From CBDEGR01 sp965237895 (GTDB lineage: Bacteria; Acidobacteriota; Terriglobia; UBA7540; JAPUME01): a DNA stretch of 64,000 nucleotides. Below the pieces are notes generated by a model. It did no database searches and was not told the origin of the DNA. It saw only the letters and a list, made by a program, of their open reading frames with translations. Position 1 is the stretch's first letter. Every line of letters starts with the position of its first letter. The translations under genes and the position numbers were made by a program. The stretch spans positions 1,674,001 to 1,738,000 of the forward strand of contig CBDEGR010000002.1 in NCBI GenBank assembly GCA_965237895.1, read 5' to 3'. Of the stretch, positions 56,440 to 64,000 are shown in pieces.

Positions 56440-57054
56440 GTGTCGCAGAGAATGACATCGCTGAAAATTTGTTTCGCCGTGTGGCTGACGATTGTCGGAG
56501 TCGCGTGGGTCTCCCTCAGCGCGCAGCAGGGTTCTACGGAAAGCCGCGCGGCGGCGCGTCCGTCTCCGACCCCGAGAGCGATTGCTCCTTATATCGGTTC
56601 GCCGCCCAGGGTCGTCGAGCAGATGCTGATCTTGGCCGGGCTGAAGGCCGGGGAGACGGTCTACGACCTGGGCTGCGGCGACGGGCGTATTCTGATCATG
56701 GCGGCACAAAAGTTCCAGGCGCGCGGGGTCGGCGTGGAGTTGAACGAGCGGCTCTACCGCGAAGCCCTCGGCAAGGTGAAAGCCGCAGGGCTGGAAGAAA
56801 GCATCCGCATCATCCACGGAGACCTGCTCAAGACGAACGCGGGTCCGGCCGACGTGGTGACGTTGTACTTGATGCCGACCGCCAACGAGCGCGTTCGGCC
56901 GAACCTGGAGAAGTATCTTCGCCATGGGGCGCGGGTCGTCTCCCACAATTTCCGGGTTCCCGGGTGGACGCCCACTCGGACGCGGAACATTGTGGACGGA
57001 GTCGGCGTTTCCCACTCCCTGTATCTCTATACGATTCCCCAGAAAAAACTCTAG
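56440..57054 (+). CDS. SAM-dependent methyltransferase with N-terminal signal/anchor
   Basis: 204 residues with a class I methyltransferase core: motif I VYDLGCGDGRILIMAA (about 69-84), GVGVELNERLYREA and HGDLLKTNAGPADVVTLYLM. The N-terminal 30 residues are a signal-peptide-like segment (LKICFAVWLTIVGVAWVSLS followed by AQQ), unusual for a SAM enzyme. The methyl acceptor is unknown. GTG at 56440 has GAGAGG six bases upstream; an ATG at 56452 is the alternative. A second anchored methyltransferase follows 58 bases downstream. Confidence 0.82.
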   Translation: MSQRMTSLKICFAVWLTIVGVAWVSLSAQQGSTESRAAARPSPTPRAIAPYIGSPPRVVEQMLILAGLKAGETVYDLGCGDGRILIMAAQKFQARGVGVELNERLYREALGKVKAAGLEESIRIIHGDLLKTNAGPADVVTLYLMPTANERVRPNLEKYLRHGARVVSHNFRVPGWTPTRTRNIVDGVGVSHSLYLYTIPQKKL

Positions 57055-57112
57055 GGGATTCTACCTTAAATTCGGCCACTCCGGAGTGCGCGTGTTTTTC
57101 CAAGGAGGGGAC

Positions 57113-57796
57113 ATGAAGAACCGAAAAAGCGTGTGGGTGTGGCGGTGCGGATGGGTGGGATTACTGGCGGTGGTGGCCGTTACTGGTTACGGAGTCTCGG
57201 CTTTGGCCTTTCCTTCGGTCCAGGCGGAGTCGCCTTCCCGCCGGCAGGTACTGGACCATCTAGACTGGATGCGTCAGAACCAGCGCGGGATGTGGAACGT
57301 GGTTCCCAAAGAGGGCCGCTTTCTGCACGACCTGATTGTTGAGAACAAAATTCAAAGGGTTTTGGAGGTGGGCACCTCGAACGGGTATTCGGGCGTTTGG
57401 ATGTCGCTCGCCTTGCGTGCGACCGGAGGGCGGATGACGACGCTTGAATTCGACGAAGGCCGCGCCGGACTGGCGCGGGAGAATTTCCGCCGCACGGGGA
57501 TGGACGGGCGGGTTGAGCTGATCTTGGGCGACGCGATGGAGACGATTTCGCGTCAAAAGGGGCCGTTTGATTTGGTCTTTCTGGATGCCGCCAAGGACCA
57601 GTACATCGCCTACCTGAATTTCGTGCTGCCGAAGGTTCGGCCGGGCGGATTCATCGTGGCCCACAACGTGGTATCGCACCAGCGCCAACTACAAGACTTC
57701 CTGGCCCGCGTCCGTAACGACGTGGAATTGGAGACCACGTTCAAGACTCTCGGCCCGGGAGGTTTCTCCGTCAGCCGGAAGCGGGCGAAGCCCTAG
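57113..57796 (+). CDS. O-methyltransferase-like protein with N-terminal anchor
   Basis: 227 residues resembling the class I O-methyltransferase family 3 / catechol-OMT type: VLEVGTSNGYSGVWMSLALR (about 82-101), TLEFDEGRAGLARENFRR, LILGDAMETI and DLVFLDAAKDQYIAYLNFVLP. A hydrophobic N-terminal helix (WVGLLAVVAVTGYGVSALA) again indicates export or anchoring. The ATG at 57113 has a strong AAGGAGG upstream; the frame extends further 5' through the preceding gene but this start is clear. Substrate unknown. Confidence 0.85.
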   Translation: MKNRKSVWVWRCGWVGLLAVVAVTGYGVSALAFPSVQAESPSRRQVLDHLDWMRQNQRGMWNVVPKEGRFLHDLIVENKIQRVLEVGTSNGYSGVWMSLALRATGGRMTTLEFDEGRAGLARENFRRTGMDGRVELILGDAMETISRQKGPFDLVFLDAAKDQYIAYLNFVLPKVRPGGFIVAHNVVSHQRQLQDFLARVRNDVELETTFKTLGPGGFSVSRKRAKP

Positions 57797-58092
57797 CGGC
57801 CGCCTTTTCCTAAGTTCCATTCCCTTTCCTGGATTGAGATTGAGTGGCGTGGCGGAGATTCTGCGAATCCCCTTCGAACCTCCGGGCTATTGATGCCGAT
57901 GCCGATCCTCCCCGCCAATAGGTAATTGAAGAGCGGCCGGGGGCGTGATTTCGCGGCGAACTTCTCCGCCAAAGTGTGTATCATAGTGAGAGAAGCGGAG
58001 TTTACTTCTTTCGTCGGGTCCCGGATTTTTCGGAAAGATGGGGCTTTCCGGGCCGTGGGCCGAAAGTTGAATGGGGCGGGAGGGATTCGAAG

Positions 58093-59142
58093 GTGACAGA
58101 GATGTTCGAGCGATTGCGATCGAAGAAGGTGTCGTGGGGTGGGGGCGGCTTTTTGGTCTTCGTCTGTTTTCTGCTGTTTTTAGCGAATGCCCGGGCGCAG
58201 CGCGAATCGGCCGAGCCGACCGGCTTTGTGATTCGTACCCGAACCGATGTGGTGAACGTCGTAGCCGTCGTACGAGACCGAAAAGGAGGCTTGATCGGGG
58301 ACCTGGAGCGGACGTATTTCGAAATCTATGAGGACGGTGTTCGGCGGGAAGTGGGCTTCTTTTCGCGCGAGGTCGATACGCCGTTGACGATCGGCCTGCT
58401 GATCGACACCAGCGGCAGCGTGGCCCGTGTTTTGGGAAGTGAGAAGGAGCATGCGAAGGCGTTCTTCCGTCGGGTCCTGCGGCCGATCGACCTGGCCTTT
58501 GTTATGAGCTTCGACAGCGAGGTGTTTCTGCTCAGGAACATCACCTCGGATGTGGAAAGACTCATGGCGGGGATCGATTCCGCCGCGCTGGACCCCCGGG
58601 TGGCCGTCGCGGTTGCTTCGACACGGGGCAGGGGACGCGGGGGAGGGTTTCCCGGCCCGCCGACACCCCCCACTTTTCCCACCGGCAACAGCGGCGGAAC
58701 CAATTTTTATGATGCCCTTTATCTGGCCGCCACCGAGCAACTGGCGCAAGAGGTCGGACGCCGGGTCCTCATCGTCCTTTCCGACGGAGATGACCAGGGA
58801 AGCCGGAAGACCCTCGAGGAGGCGATCGAGTCCGTCCAGAAGAGCGATACGGTGGTGTACGGTCTTCCCTTCGGCGGCCGATTTACCTCGGGCAGGGGCC
58901 GTTCCATCTTGGGGCGGCTGAGCCGGCAAACCGGCGGCCGCGTGATCTCCGTGCGGAGGGCGGCCAAGATGGGCGAGGCGTTTGACCAGATCTCCCAGGA
59001 ACTTCGAACCCAATACAGTCTGGGCTTTTATCCGAACAAGGAGAACAAGAAACCCGGATTTCGAAAGATCGAAGTTCGCATTCCCGGACAAAAATACAAA
59101 ATTCAGGCGCGACGCGGATATTTTCCCGCCGTTGACAACTAA
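58093..59142 (+). CDS. Secreted VWFA-related protein, Acidobacteria type
   Basis: 349 residues: signal peptide (GGGFLVFVCFLLFLANARAQ), an N-terminal beta domain with the family pattern VNVVAVVRDRKGGLIGDLER and FEIYEDGVRREV, then a VWA domain with MIDAS motif LLIDTSGSV (about 107) and VLIVLSDGDDQGS. A Gly/Pro/Arg-rich insertion (about 180-202) interrupts the VWA domain. The C-terminus (RTQYSLGFYPNK ... FRKIEVRI) is typical of the family. Start GTG at 58093 with GGGAGGG eight bases upstream. Function unknown; a lineage marker. Confidence 0.88.
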   Translation: MTEMFERLRSKKVSWGGGGFLVFVCFLLFLANARAQRESAEPTGFVIRTRTDVVNVVAVVRDRKGGLIGDLERTYFEIYEDGVRREVGFFSREVDTPLTIGLLIDTSGSVARVLGSEKEHAKAFFRRVLRPIDLAFVMSFDSEVFLLRNITSDVERLMAGIDSAALDPRVAVAVASTRGRGRGGGFPGPPTPPTFPTGNSGGTNFYDALYLAATEQLAQEVGRRVLIVLSDGDDQGSRKTLEEAIESVQKSDTVVYGLPFGGRFTSGRGRSILGRLSRQTGGRVISVRRAAKMGEAFDQISQELRTQYSLGFYPNKENKKPGFRKIEVRIPGQKYKIQARRGYFPAVDN

Positions 59143-59498
59143 ACGGCGACGGGTAAAGTTGACGACTCAAGACGACGAAAAAATAGGACGAAGAATCTGC
59201 GACAAACGAACATCCCCCGTCGATTTCTCCCGGACAATTCGGAGTGAGGAGGATTGTCGGCCCCACCTTGCATCCGCCGCTTCTCTCGGCGAAAATAGGG
59301 TGCGCATCCCCGACACGGAGGTTGTCTTTTCAACTGCTCCGCTTGCTGACCGGCCGCCTACGGGCGCGTTCCGCGACGAGAGGCTTGCTTACGAACGGCA
59401 GGTTCTCGGCAGGTGGTCGGGTCAAGCATCTCTTAGGGTAGCCGAAACAGAATGCGGAAGAGCAGGACCGACTGCGGAGGGTTGAAAGGAAGGTTTCC
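59143..59498. other. Gene-free spacer upstream of the pilin-like gene
   Basis: 356 bases with no protein-like frame on either strand. The last 180 bases are rich in short inverted repeats and could form a structured leader, but I could not match them to a known riboswitch. No strong promoter was seen. Confidence 0.5.
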
Positions 59499-59888
59499 AT
59501 GAAAGGCGCGGGCATGATATTGACGGTTCTTGTGGGTCTGGGGATCGGTTACTACGTTTACAGCACTCAGTTCAAAGCACTGGAAGAGACCACCGGTACG
59601 GCTTCGCCCAAAGCGATGATTGACATAACGGGGATTCGAATGGACCTGAATGCCATTGCCCAAGCCCAGCGGATGTACCTTGCAAGTAAAGGTTCCTACG
59701 CCACTCTGGACCAGCTCCAGCAGAGCGGGAATATAACCTTTTCCGGACAGAATCGTCGCGGATACAATTTTCGGGCTGAGGTGAACGGCGGACGGGGCTT
59801 TCGTGTGATTGCCACCCCTGCGGACCCGAGTCTGGCGGGTGCGCCGACCTTTTCGGTCGATCAAACCATGTGGGTCACGCAACATTAG
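59499..59888 (+). CDS. Pilin-like single-pass membrane protein
   Basis: 129 residues with one N-terminal hydrophobic helix (MILTVLVGLGIGYYVYS) and a small C-terminal domain. The segment MDLNAIAQAQRMYLASKGSY is like the alpha-helical spine-to-domain junction of minor pilins, and GYNFRAEVNGGRGFRVIATP like their beta sheet (a type found in PilA/GspH-like proteins). No prepilin peptidase site (G-F/M-x-x-x-E) precedes the helix, so assembly into a pilus is doubtful. AAGGAAGG lies upstream of the ATG. Confidence 0.6.
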   Translation: MKGAGMILTVLVGLGIGYYVYSTQFKALEETTGTASPKAMIDITGIRMDLNAIAQAQRMYLASKGSYATLDQLQQSGNITFSGQNRRGYNFRAEVNGGRGFRVIATPADPSLAGAPTFSVDQTMWVTQH

Positions 59889-60032
59889 CGGGCGTTCGCG
59901 GGCCGAGAGTTCTGCCGGCCCGGATTGCCGATTCGTATAAAAGTTACCTTCTCCCCTTTCCCGCGGTCCGCACTTTGCCGGAATCATGAGCAGTTCGTCG
60001 AGCCTCTTCCTTTGAACCTTCTTCAACGTCAG

Positions 60033-61007
60033 ATGATCTCGTTCGTTGTTTCCGAGGGCCGGCTCCGTCCCTTTTGGCGTTTCTTTATTTCCGCCTTTGC
60101 GACGCGTCTCATCTTTTTGGGCTCTTCGCTGCTGGTCCTCTTCGTGGCGCATCCGCCCCAGACGGAACCGGGACGCCCGCATCTTCTCTTGACCATCCAC
60201 TTGGTGCGGTTCGTGTTGTTGGCTCTTCTGTTCCGGACGCTGGCCCATCATTGGGAGGCGAAGCCGTTCGCTTCGGTCGGCTTCGGCCGGCATTCGCGGT
60301 GGGGGAAGGAATTGGCTCTGGGGCTGGGCTGGGGAGCGCTTTTGATCTTCCTGCAGGCCGCCCTCATGTTCGGCGCGGGGGTCGCGGAATTCTCCCTTTT
60401 CCAGGCCTCAGCCGGACGGGTGATCTCTTCCGGGCTGTTCCTGCTGGTTTTTTTCGTACCGGCGGCGGCGTTCGAAGAGTTGGCCTTTCGCGGGTATCCG
60501 TTTCAACGGCTGATCGAATCGGTAGGTCCCGTCGCGGCCGTCGTGGCGCTCTCGGCGTTGTTCGGGTTGGCGCATGCTGCAAACCCCCACTCGACGGTGC
60601 TTTCCGTTTTTAATACCGGTTTGGCGGGAGCGGCCTTTTGCGTTGGCTACCTGAAAACGCGGGCGCTCTGGTTTCCGGTGGGACTCCATTTTTCCTGGAA
60701 TTTTTTTCAAGGGTGCTTCTTCGGCTTTCCCGTGAGCGGCTTTGAGGGTTCCGGTTTCCCGACGATTTTTACGGTGAATCTGGAAGGTCCCGCGTATTGG
60801 ACGGGCGGCGAGTACGGGATGGAGGGAACCTTTGGGGCGACGATTGTAATTTTGCTTCTTTTGGCGTACCTTGGAAAAAGCAGAGTTCTTTTCGTCAGTG
60901 CGGAGATGAGGTCCATGCTGGGAGCCAAAGCCGAAACCGGATCCAACGCGGCCCGGACGGCGCAGCAGGGACCGGAATCCGAAAAGGGCAGGGTTCTCGG
61001 CTTATGA
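60033..61007 (+). CDS. CPBP-family intramembrane protease
   Basis: Predicted multi-pass membrane metalloprotease of the Rce1/CAAX (CPBP, ABI) family. From the ATG at 60033 it has 324 residues with about eight hydrophobic segments. The motifs are intact: FEELAFRGYPF (EExxxR), LFGLAHAANPH (FxxxH) and GLHFSWNF (HxxxN). Substrate unknown. The frame also allows a TTG at 59925, adding 36 polar residues. The stop overlaps the next gene (ATGA). Confidence 0.85.
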   Translation: MISFVVSEGRLRPFWRFFISAFATRLIFLGSSLLVLFVAHPPQTEPGRPHLLLTIHLVRFVLLALLFRTLAHHWEAKPFASVGFGRHSRWGKELALGLGWGALLIFLQAALMFGAGVAEFSLFQASAGRVISSGLFLLVFFVPAAAFEELAFRGYPFQRLIESVGPVAAVVALSALFGLAHAANPHSTVLSVFNTGLAGAAFCVGYLKTRALWFPVGLHFSWNFFQGCFFGFPVSGFEGSGFPTIFTVNLEGPAYWTGGEYGMEGTFGATIVILLLLAYLGKSRVLFVSAEMRSMLGAKAETGSNAARTAQQGPESEKGRVLGL

Positions 61008-61867
61008 AACATTGGGCCCCCATCCTGATTTTCCTCTTTACGGTTCCCTTGCTGTGGACCGCTTCCCCCCAAAAAACGTCCCAGGGCATTACGGAAGGGT
61101 CGCGCGTTGCCATCCTTCGGCATATTTCAAACGAGTTTATGATTGCCAAGTTGGCGCTGCCGGGAGGAAAGCACGGCTTCTTTTTCCACTCGGACGGAAG
61201 GCTCGACAAATGGAAAAATGACGCGGCATTCCGCATTCGAGGTCGAGCGATCAACCCGGGCAGTCCGGTTCAGATCACCAAAATCCGTTTCAAGAAGGAT
61301 CGTATTATCTTTGAAATCAACGGAGGCGGGGGCGGCCAAAAGAAGTGGTACCAGCGCATCCAAGTTAGCGGCGGGGCCGGTGTCCGCCGCGTGGGAGACG
61401 AAAGCACCAAGGCTCCCGCCTGGGGCGCCAACCTCAATCTGCTTTTCAAGGGGCCGATTCCGGATCTGACCGTCGAGGAGTTGAAGAAACTTCTCTTCCC
61501 GGTGCTGGATTTCAATCGGCGACGGCCCACCATCCTCTACTCTCCCGAGGTCCCCAAGAAGTTTAAGGTAGCGATCCGCAATCACGAGGTCCTGGTGGGG
61601 ATGAGCCGCGACGCCGTGCTCTCTTCGAAAGGGACACCGGACCGCCGAATTCGGGAAACCCGCGACGGCATTGAGTACGAAGAGTGGATTTACGGGGATC
61701 CTCCCGCCTTGCTTTTCGTCGTCTTTGACGGGGATATGGTGATCCGCATCCAACAATTCGGCGCAGTCGAAGAGAAGAAAACCGCCTCGGACCCCGCGGC
61801 CCCGCCGCCTGCCCCCGAACCGATCTCGGAGAACTCTTCGGCCGAAACGGCTCTTCCTCCCCACTAA
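61004..61867 (+). CDS. Exported protein with BamE/SmpA-like C-terminal part
   Basis: 287 residues with an N-terminal signal segment (MKHWAPILIFLFTVPLLWTA) and no lipobox cysteine. The N-terminal half is unrecognised, with a glycine run near residue 110. The segment VGMSRDAVLSSKGTPDRRIR followed by EYEEWIYGDPPALLFVVFDG resembles the BamE/SmpA fold, in which a G-M/T-S-x-x-x-V stretch is followed by WxYG. The tail is Pro/Ala/Glu rich. It overlaps the CPBP gene by four bases, suggesting a shared envelope role; function unknown. Confidence 0.75.
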   Translation: MKHWAPILIFLFTVPLLWTASPQKTSQGITEGSRVAILRHISNEFMIAKLALPGGKHGFFFHSDGRLDKWKNDAAFRIRGRAINPGSPVQITKIRFKKDRIIFEINGGGGGQKKWYQRIQVSGGAGVRRVGDESTKAPAWGANLNLLFKGPIPDLTVEELKKLLFPVLDFNRRRPTILYSPEVPKKFKVAIRNHEVLVGMSRDAVLSSKGTPDRRIRETRDGIEYEEWIYGDPPALLFVVFDGDMVIRIQQFGAVEEKKTASDPAAPPPAPEPISENSSAETALPPH

Positions 61868-61927
61868 TCTTCGCCGATTGCATCCTCAAATTCCTTACCC
61901 TCGGCCCTCAGACCGCCTCTTTTAGGT

Positions 61928-61956
61928 TTGACACGTTTGGGCGGGCTTCTTAAGAT
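61928..61956 (+). promoter_or_regulatory. gapA promoter candidate
   Basis: Perfect -35 TTGACA (61928-61933), 17-base spacer, -10 TAAGAT (61951-61956, four of six). Predicted start near 61963, about 63 bases before the gapA ATG. Confidence 0.5.
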
Positions 61957-62025
61957 AGGGGACTTAACTTCAAATGCCATGAAATTCGTTGGGGCAAGGC
62001 AATAAAATCTGTTGGGGTGGCTTGA

Positions 62026-63030
62026 ATGGGTGTAAAAGTCGGCATCAATGGTTTCGGCCGCATCGGGCGGAACCTGTTCCGAGCGGCGCTTCGCGATCCT
62101 GAAATTGAGATTCTGGCGGTCAACGACATCACGGACCCCAAGACGTTGGCTCATCTGTTGAAGTACGACTCGGTGATGGGAACGCTGCCCGCGGAGCTCG
62201 GCTACGGGGAAGGGAAGCTTCGCGTCAACGGACGCTCGTTGAAGGTCTTCAAGACCCGCGACCCGGGCGAAATCGACTGGCCGTCCTTGGGAATCGAGGT
62301 CGTCGTCGAGTCGACCGGCCTGTTTACTAAAGCCGAAGCCGCCAAAAAGCACCTAAGGGGGAGCGTCAAGAAAGTCATTATCTCGGCTCCGGCCACCGAC
62401 CCCGACGCGACTCTCGTGTTGGGCGTCAATGATGGCACCTATGACCCGGCCAAGCACCACGTCATTTCCAACGCCTCCTGTACCACCAACTGCCTAGCCC
62501 CCGTGGCCAAGGTGATCCATGAAAAATTTAAGATCAAGACCGGCGCGATGACCACCATCCATGCCTATACGAACGATCAACGGACGCTCGACCTGCCGCA
62601 CAGCGACCTGCGTCGCGCGCGCGCGGCGGCGGTTTCGATCATTCCCACCTCGACCGGCGCGGCCCGCGCCGTCGGCCTGGTGCTGCCGGAATTGAAAGGG
62701 AAGTTGGACGGCTTCGCCATGCGCGTGCCGACGCCGAACGTCTCCCTGGTGGACTTGGTTGTCTTTGTCGAGAAGAAGACGACCGATGAGGAAGTCAATC
62801 GGGAGTTGAAGGCCGCCGCCGCCGGGCAGCTCAAAGGCATCATGGAATTTACAGAAGAGGAGCTGGTTTCGGTCGATTTCCGCGGCAACCCGCATTCGGC
62901 GATTGTCGATGCCGGTTTTACCAAGGTGGTGGACGGCAACTGCGTGAAGACCACCGCTTGGTACGATAACGAGTGGGGTTACTCCTGCCGCGTTCGGGAC
63001 CTCATCAAGTTCATCGCTGCAAAATTCTAG
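62026..63030 (+). CDS. gapA: Glyceraldehyde-3-phosphate dehydrogenase
   Basis: Interconverts glyceraldehyde-3-phosphate and 1,3-bisphosphoglycerate with NAD(P). The 334 residues have the dinucleotide fold VGINGFGRIGRNLFRAA, the catalytic SNASCTTNCLAPV (Cys about 151), the phosphate-binding STGAARAVGLV and the C-terminal WYDNEWGYSCRV. The residue after the second strand is in the NDITD motif, as in NAD-type enzymes. It lies 20 bases before pgk, the usual gap-pgk pairing. Confidence 0.97.
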   Translation: MGVKVGINGFGRIGRNLFRAALRDPEIEILAVNDITDPKTLAHLLKYDSVMGTLPAELGYGEGKLRVNGRSLKVFKTRDPGEIDWPSLGIEVVVESTGLFTKAEAAKKHLRGSVKKVIISAPATDPDATLVLGVNDGTYDPAKHHVISNASCTTNCLAPVAKVIHEKFKIKTGAMTTIHAYTNDQRTLDLPHSDLRRARAAAVSIIPTSTGAARAVGLVLPELKGKLDGFAMRVPTPNVSLVDLVVFVEKKTTDEEVNRELKAAAAGQLKGIMEFTEEELVSVDFRGNPHSAIVDAGFTKVVDGNCVKTTAWYDNEWGYSCRVRDLIKFIAAKF

Positions 63031-63036
63031 TCCCTC

Positions 63037-63052
63037 CTGACGATCTGACGAT
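63037..63052 (+). repeat. 8-bp tandem repeat at the pgk start
   Basis: CTGACGAT occurs twice in succession (63037-63044 and 63045-63052). The second copy supplies the first two bases of the pgk ATG. Confidence 0.75.
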
Positions 63053-64000
63053 GGCAAAGGTATCGGTACGAGACCTGGATTTGGCGGGTAAGCGTGTCTT
63101 CATTCGCGCGGACCTGAACGTGCCGCTCTCGCCCGATGTTGAGATTAGCGGGGAAATTAACGGGGAGATTACACCTGCGGGTGGAATTACGGATGCCACG
63201 AGAATTCGCGCCTTTCTCCCTACCTTGGAACTGGTGAGGAAGGCGGGCGCGCGGGTGGTGGTGGCGTCCCACCTGGGCCGCCCGAAGGGTAAGCCGAATC
63301 GAAAGATGAGCCTTCGGCCGGTCGCCGAGCGGTTGGAGGAGTTGCTCGGCGGTCTTGTGAAATTTGTCTCCGACTGTGTGGGGCAGGAGGTTGAGCAGGC
63401 GGCCGCCGAACTCAAAAATGGCGACGTGCTGCTGCTGGAAAACCTGCGTTTTCACCCGGAGGAGGAGAAGAACGACGCCGGCTTTGGGCGAAAGCTCGCG
63501 GCCCTGGGCGAGGTCTATATCAACGACGCTTTCGGCGCGGCCCACCGCGCGCACGCCTCGACCGAAGCCATCGCCCGATTCGCGCCGGTAGCGGCCGCCG
63601 GTTTGTTGATGGAGCGCGAACTCGATTACCTCCGCCAGGCAACGGAAAACCCGGCCAAGCCGTACGTGGCGATTGTGGGAGGCGCAAAGGTCTCCGATAA
63701 GATTGAACTGCTGGAAAACTTAATCCGGCTGACCCAGACGGTGTTGGTGGGCGGAGCGATGGCCTACACGTTCCTGAAGAGCCGAGGCGTCAAGGTCGGT
63801 AGCTCGCGCGTGGAAAAAGAGAAGCTCGAACAGGCCCTGGGGATTCTCACATCCGCCGAAAAAGCCGGAGTTCACGTCAAGTTGCCCCAGGACCATGTGG
63901 CGGCCGACCGGTTGGAGGCCGGCGCAGAGGCTCATGTGATTCCTTCTGCGGAGATTCCCGACGGGTTGATGGGGCTCGATATCGGCCCGGCGACACGAAA
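63051..64000 (+). CDS. pgk: Phosphoglycerate kinase (partial, 3' end beyond window)
   Basis: Transfers phosphate from 1,3-bisphosphoglycerate to ADP. The frame is open from the ATG at 63051 to the window end, about 316 codons of an expected 390-400. Motifs: RVFIRADLNVPLS, VVVASHLGRPKGK, LLLENLRFHPEEEKNDAGF, YINDAFGAAHRAHAST and VAIVGGAKVSDKIELLENL, and near the edge LDIGPATR. The loop after DLNVPL is about 12-14 residues longer than usual and contains a GEIN/GEIT repeat. It follows gapA by 20 bases. Confidence 0.95.
   Translation, partial: MAKVSVRDLDLAGKRVFIRADLNVPLSPDVEISGEINGEITPAGGITDATRIRAFLPTLELVRKAGARVVVASHLGRPKGKPNRKMSLRPVAERLEELLGGLVKFVSDCVGQEVEQAAAELKNGDVLLLENLRFHPEEEKNDAGFGRKLAALGEVYINDAFGAAHRAHASTEAIARFAPVAAAGLLMERELDYLRQATENPAKPYVAIVGGAKVSDKIELLENLIRLTQTVLVGGAMAYTFLKSRGVKVGSSRVEKEKLEQALGILTSAEKAGVHVKLPQDHVAADRLEAGAEAHVIPSAEIPDGLMGLDIGPATR

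Noticed and set aside
59143..59498. Possible c-di-GMP (GEMM) riboswitch upstream of the pilin-like gene
   Set aside because: The location was suggestive, but the conserved GEMM core and GNRA tetraloop/receptor pattern were not found.

Overview
The window is about 60% G+C by eye and comes from a Gram-negative bacterium: it carries lptB, an LptC/LptA-like gene, an MsbA-type exporter, rpoN and rapZ. The best lineage clue is a secreted VWA protein (58093-59142) of the type called 'VWFA-related, Acidobacteria type'. The merged str-S10-spc cluster, a 61-residue zinc-type S14 and a TPR/FG-GAP/ASPIC giant also fit Acidobacteriota. That assignment is an inference from family memory; there is no rRNA gene in the window.

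Layout. (1) 1-12410, minus strand: rpsL-rpsG-fusA-tuf-rpsJ-rplC-rplD-rplW-rplB-rpsS-rplV-rpsC-rplP-rpmC-rpsQ-rplN-rplX-rplE-rpsN-rpsH-rplF, running off the left edge into a likely rplR. A sigma70-like promoter lies at 12512-12541. (2) 12739-17086, minus: a GNAT/RidA/thioesterase group, a PAP2 phosphatase, a small membrane protein and a RodZ-like HTH/DUF4115 protein. (3) 17317-25813, plus: GAF-GGDEF cyclase, recJ, a 778-residue LptC/OstA-type protein, lptB, rpoN, rapZ. (4) 25970-28397: an intact 2428-bp IS1-family transposon with 20-bp perfect terminal inverted repeats and an 8-bp target duplication. Besides its transposase it carries a Clp-fold (SDH-type) serine protease, a 61-residue partner and a small basic protein. 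(5) 28494-36922, plus: msbA-like exporter, yicC, gmk, rpoZ, coaBC, family-4 uracil-DNA glycosylase, priA. (6) hup on minus, then hisS, aspS, mutL, cmk on plus. (7) 43699-51089, minus: tig-clpP-clpX-lon, then rho. (8) 51222-61867: envelope and secreted proteins (TPR/FG-GAP giant, amino-acid permease, two methyltransferases with N-terminal signal or anchor segments, VWA protein, pilin-like protein, CPBP protease, BamE-like protein). (9) gapA and the 5' part of pgk.

Most of the window is housekeeping: translation, protein quality control, LPS export, DNA repair, nucleotide and CoA synthesis, lower glycolysis. Two things stand out. The first is the transposon: transposition has moved a protease cassette into the rapZ-msbA spacer, just upstream of the msbA promoter. 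The second is a recurring pattern of short tandem duplications (7-15 bp) sitting on or just before translation starts (rplC, tuf, mutL, the permease, pgk). There are also strong hairpins inside the ribosomal cluster (rplV-rpsC and rplB-rpsS spacers). No tRNA, rRNA or CRISPR array was found.
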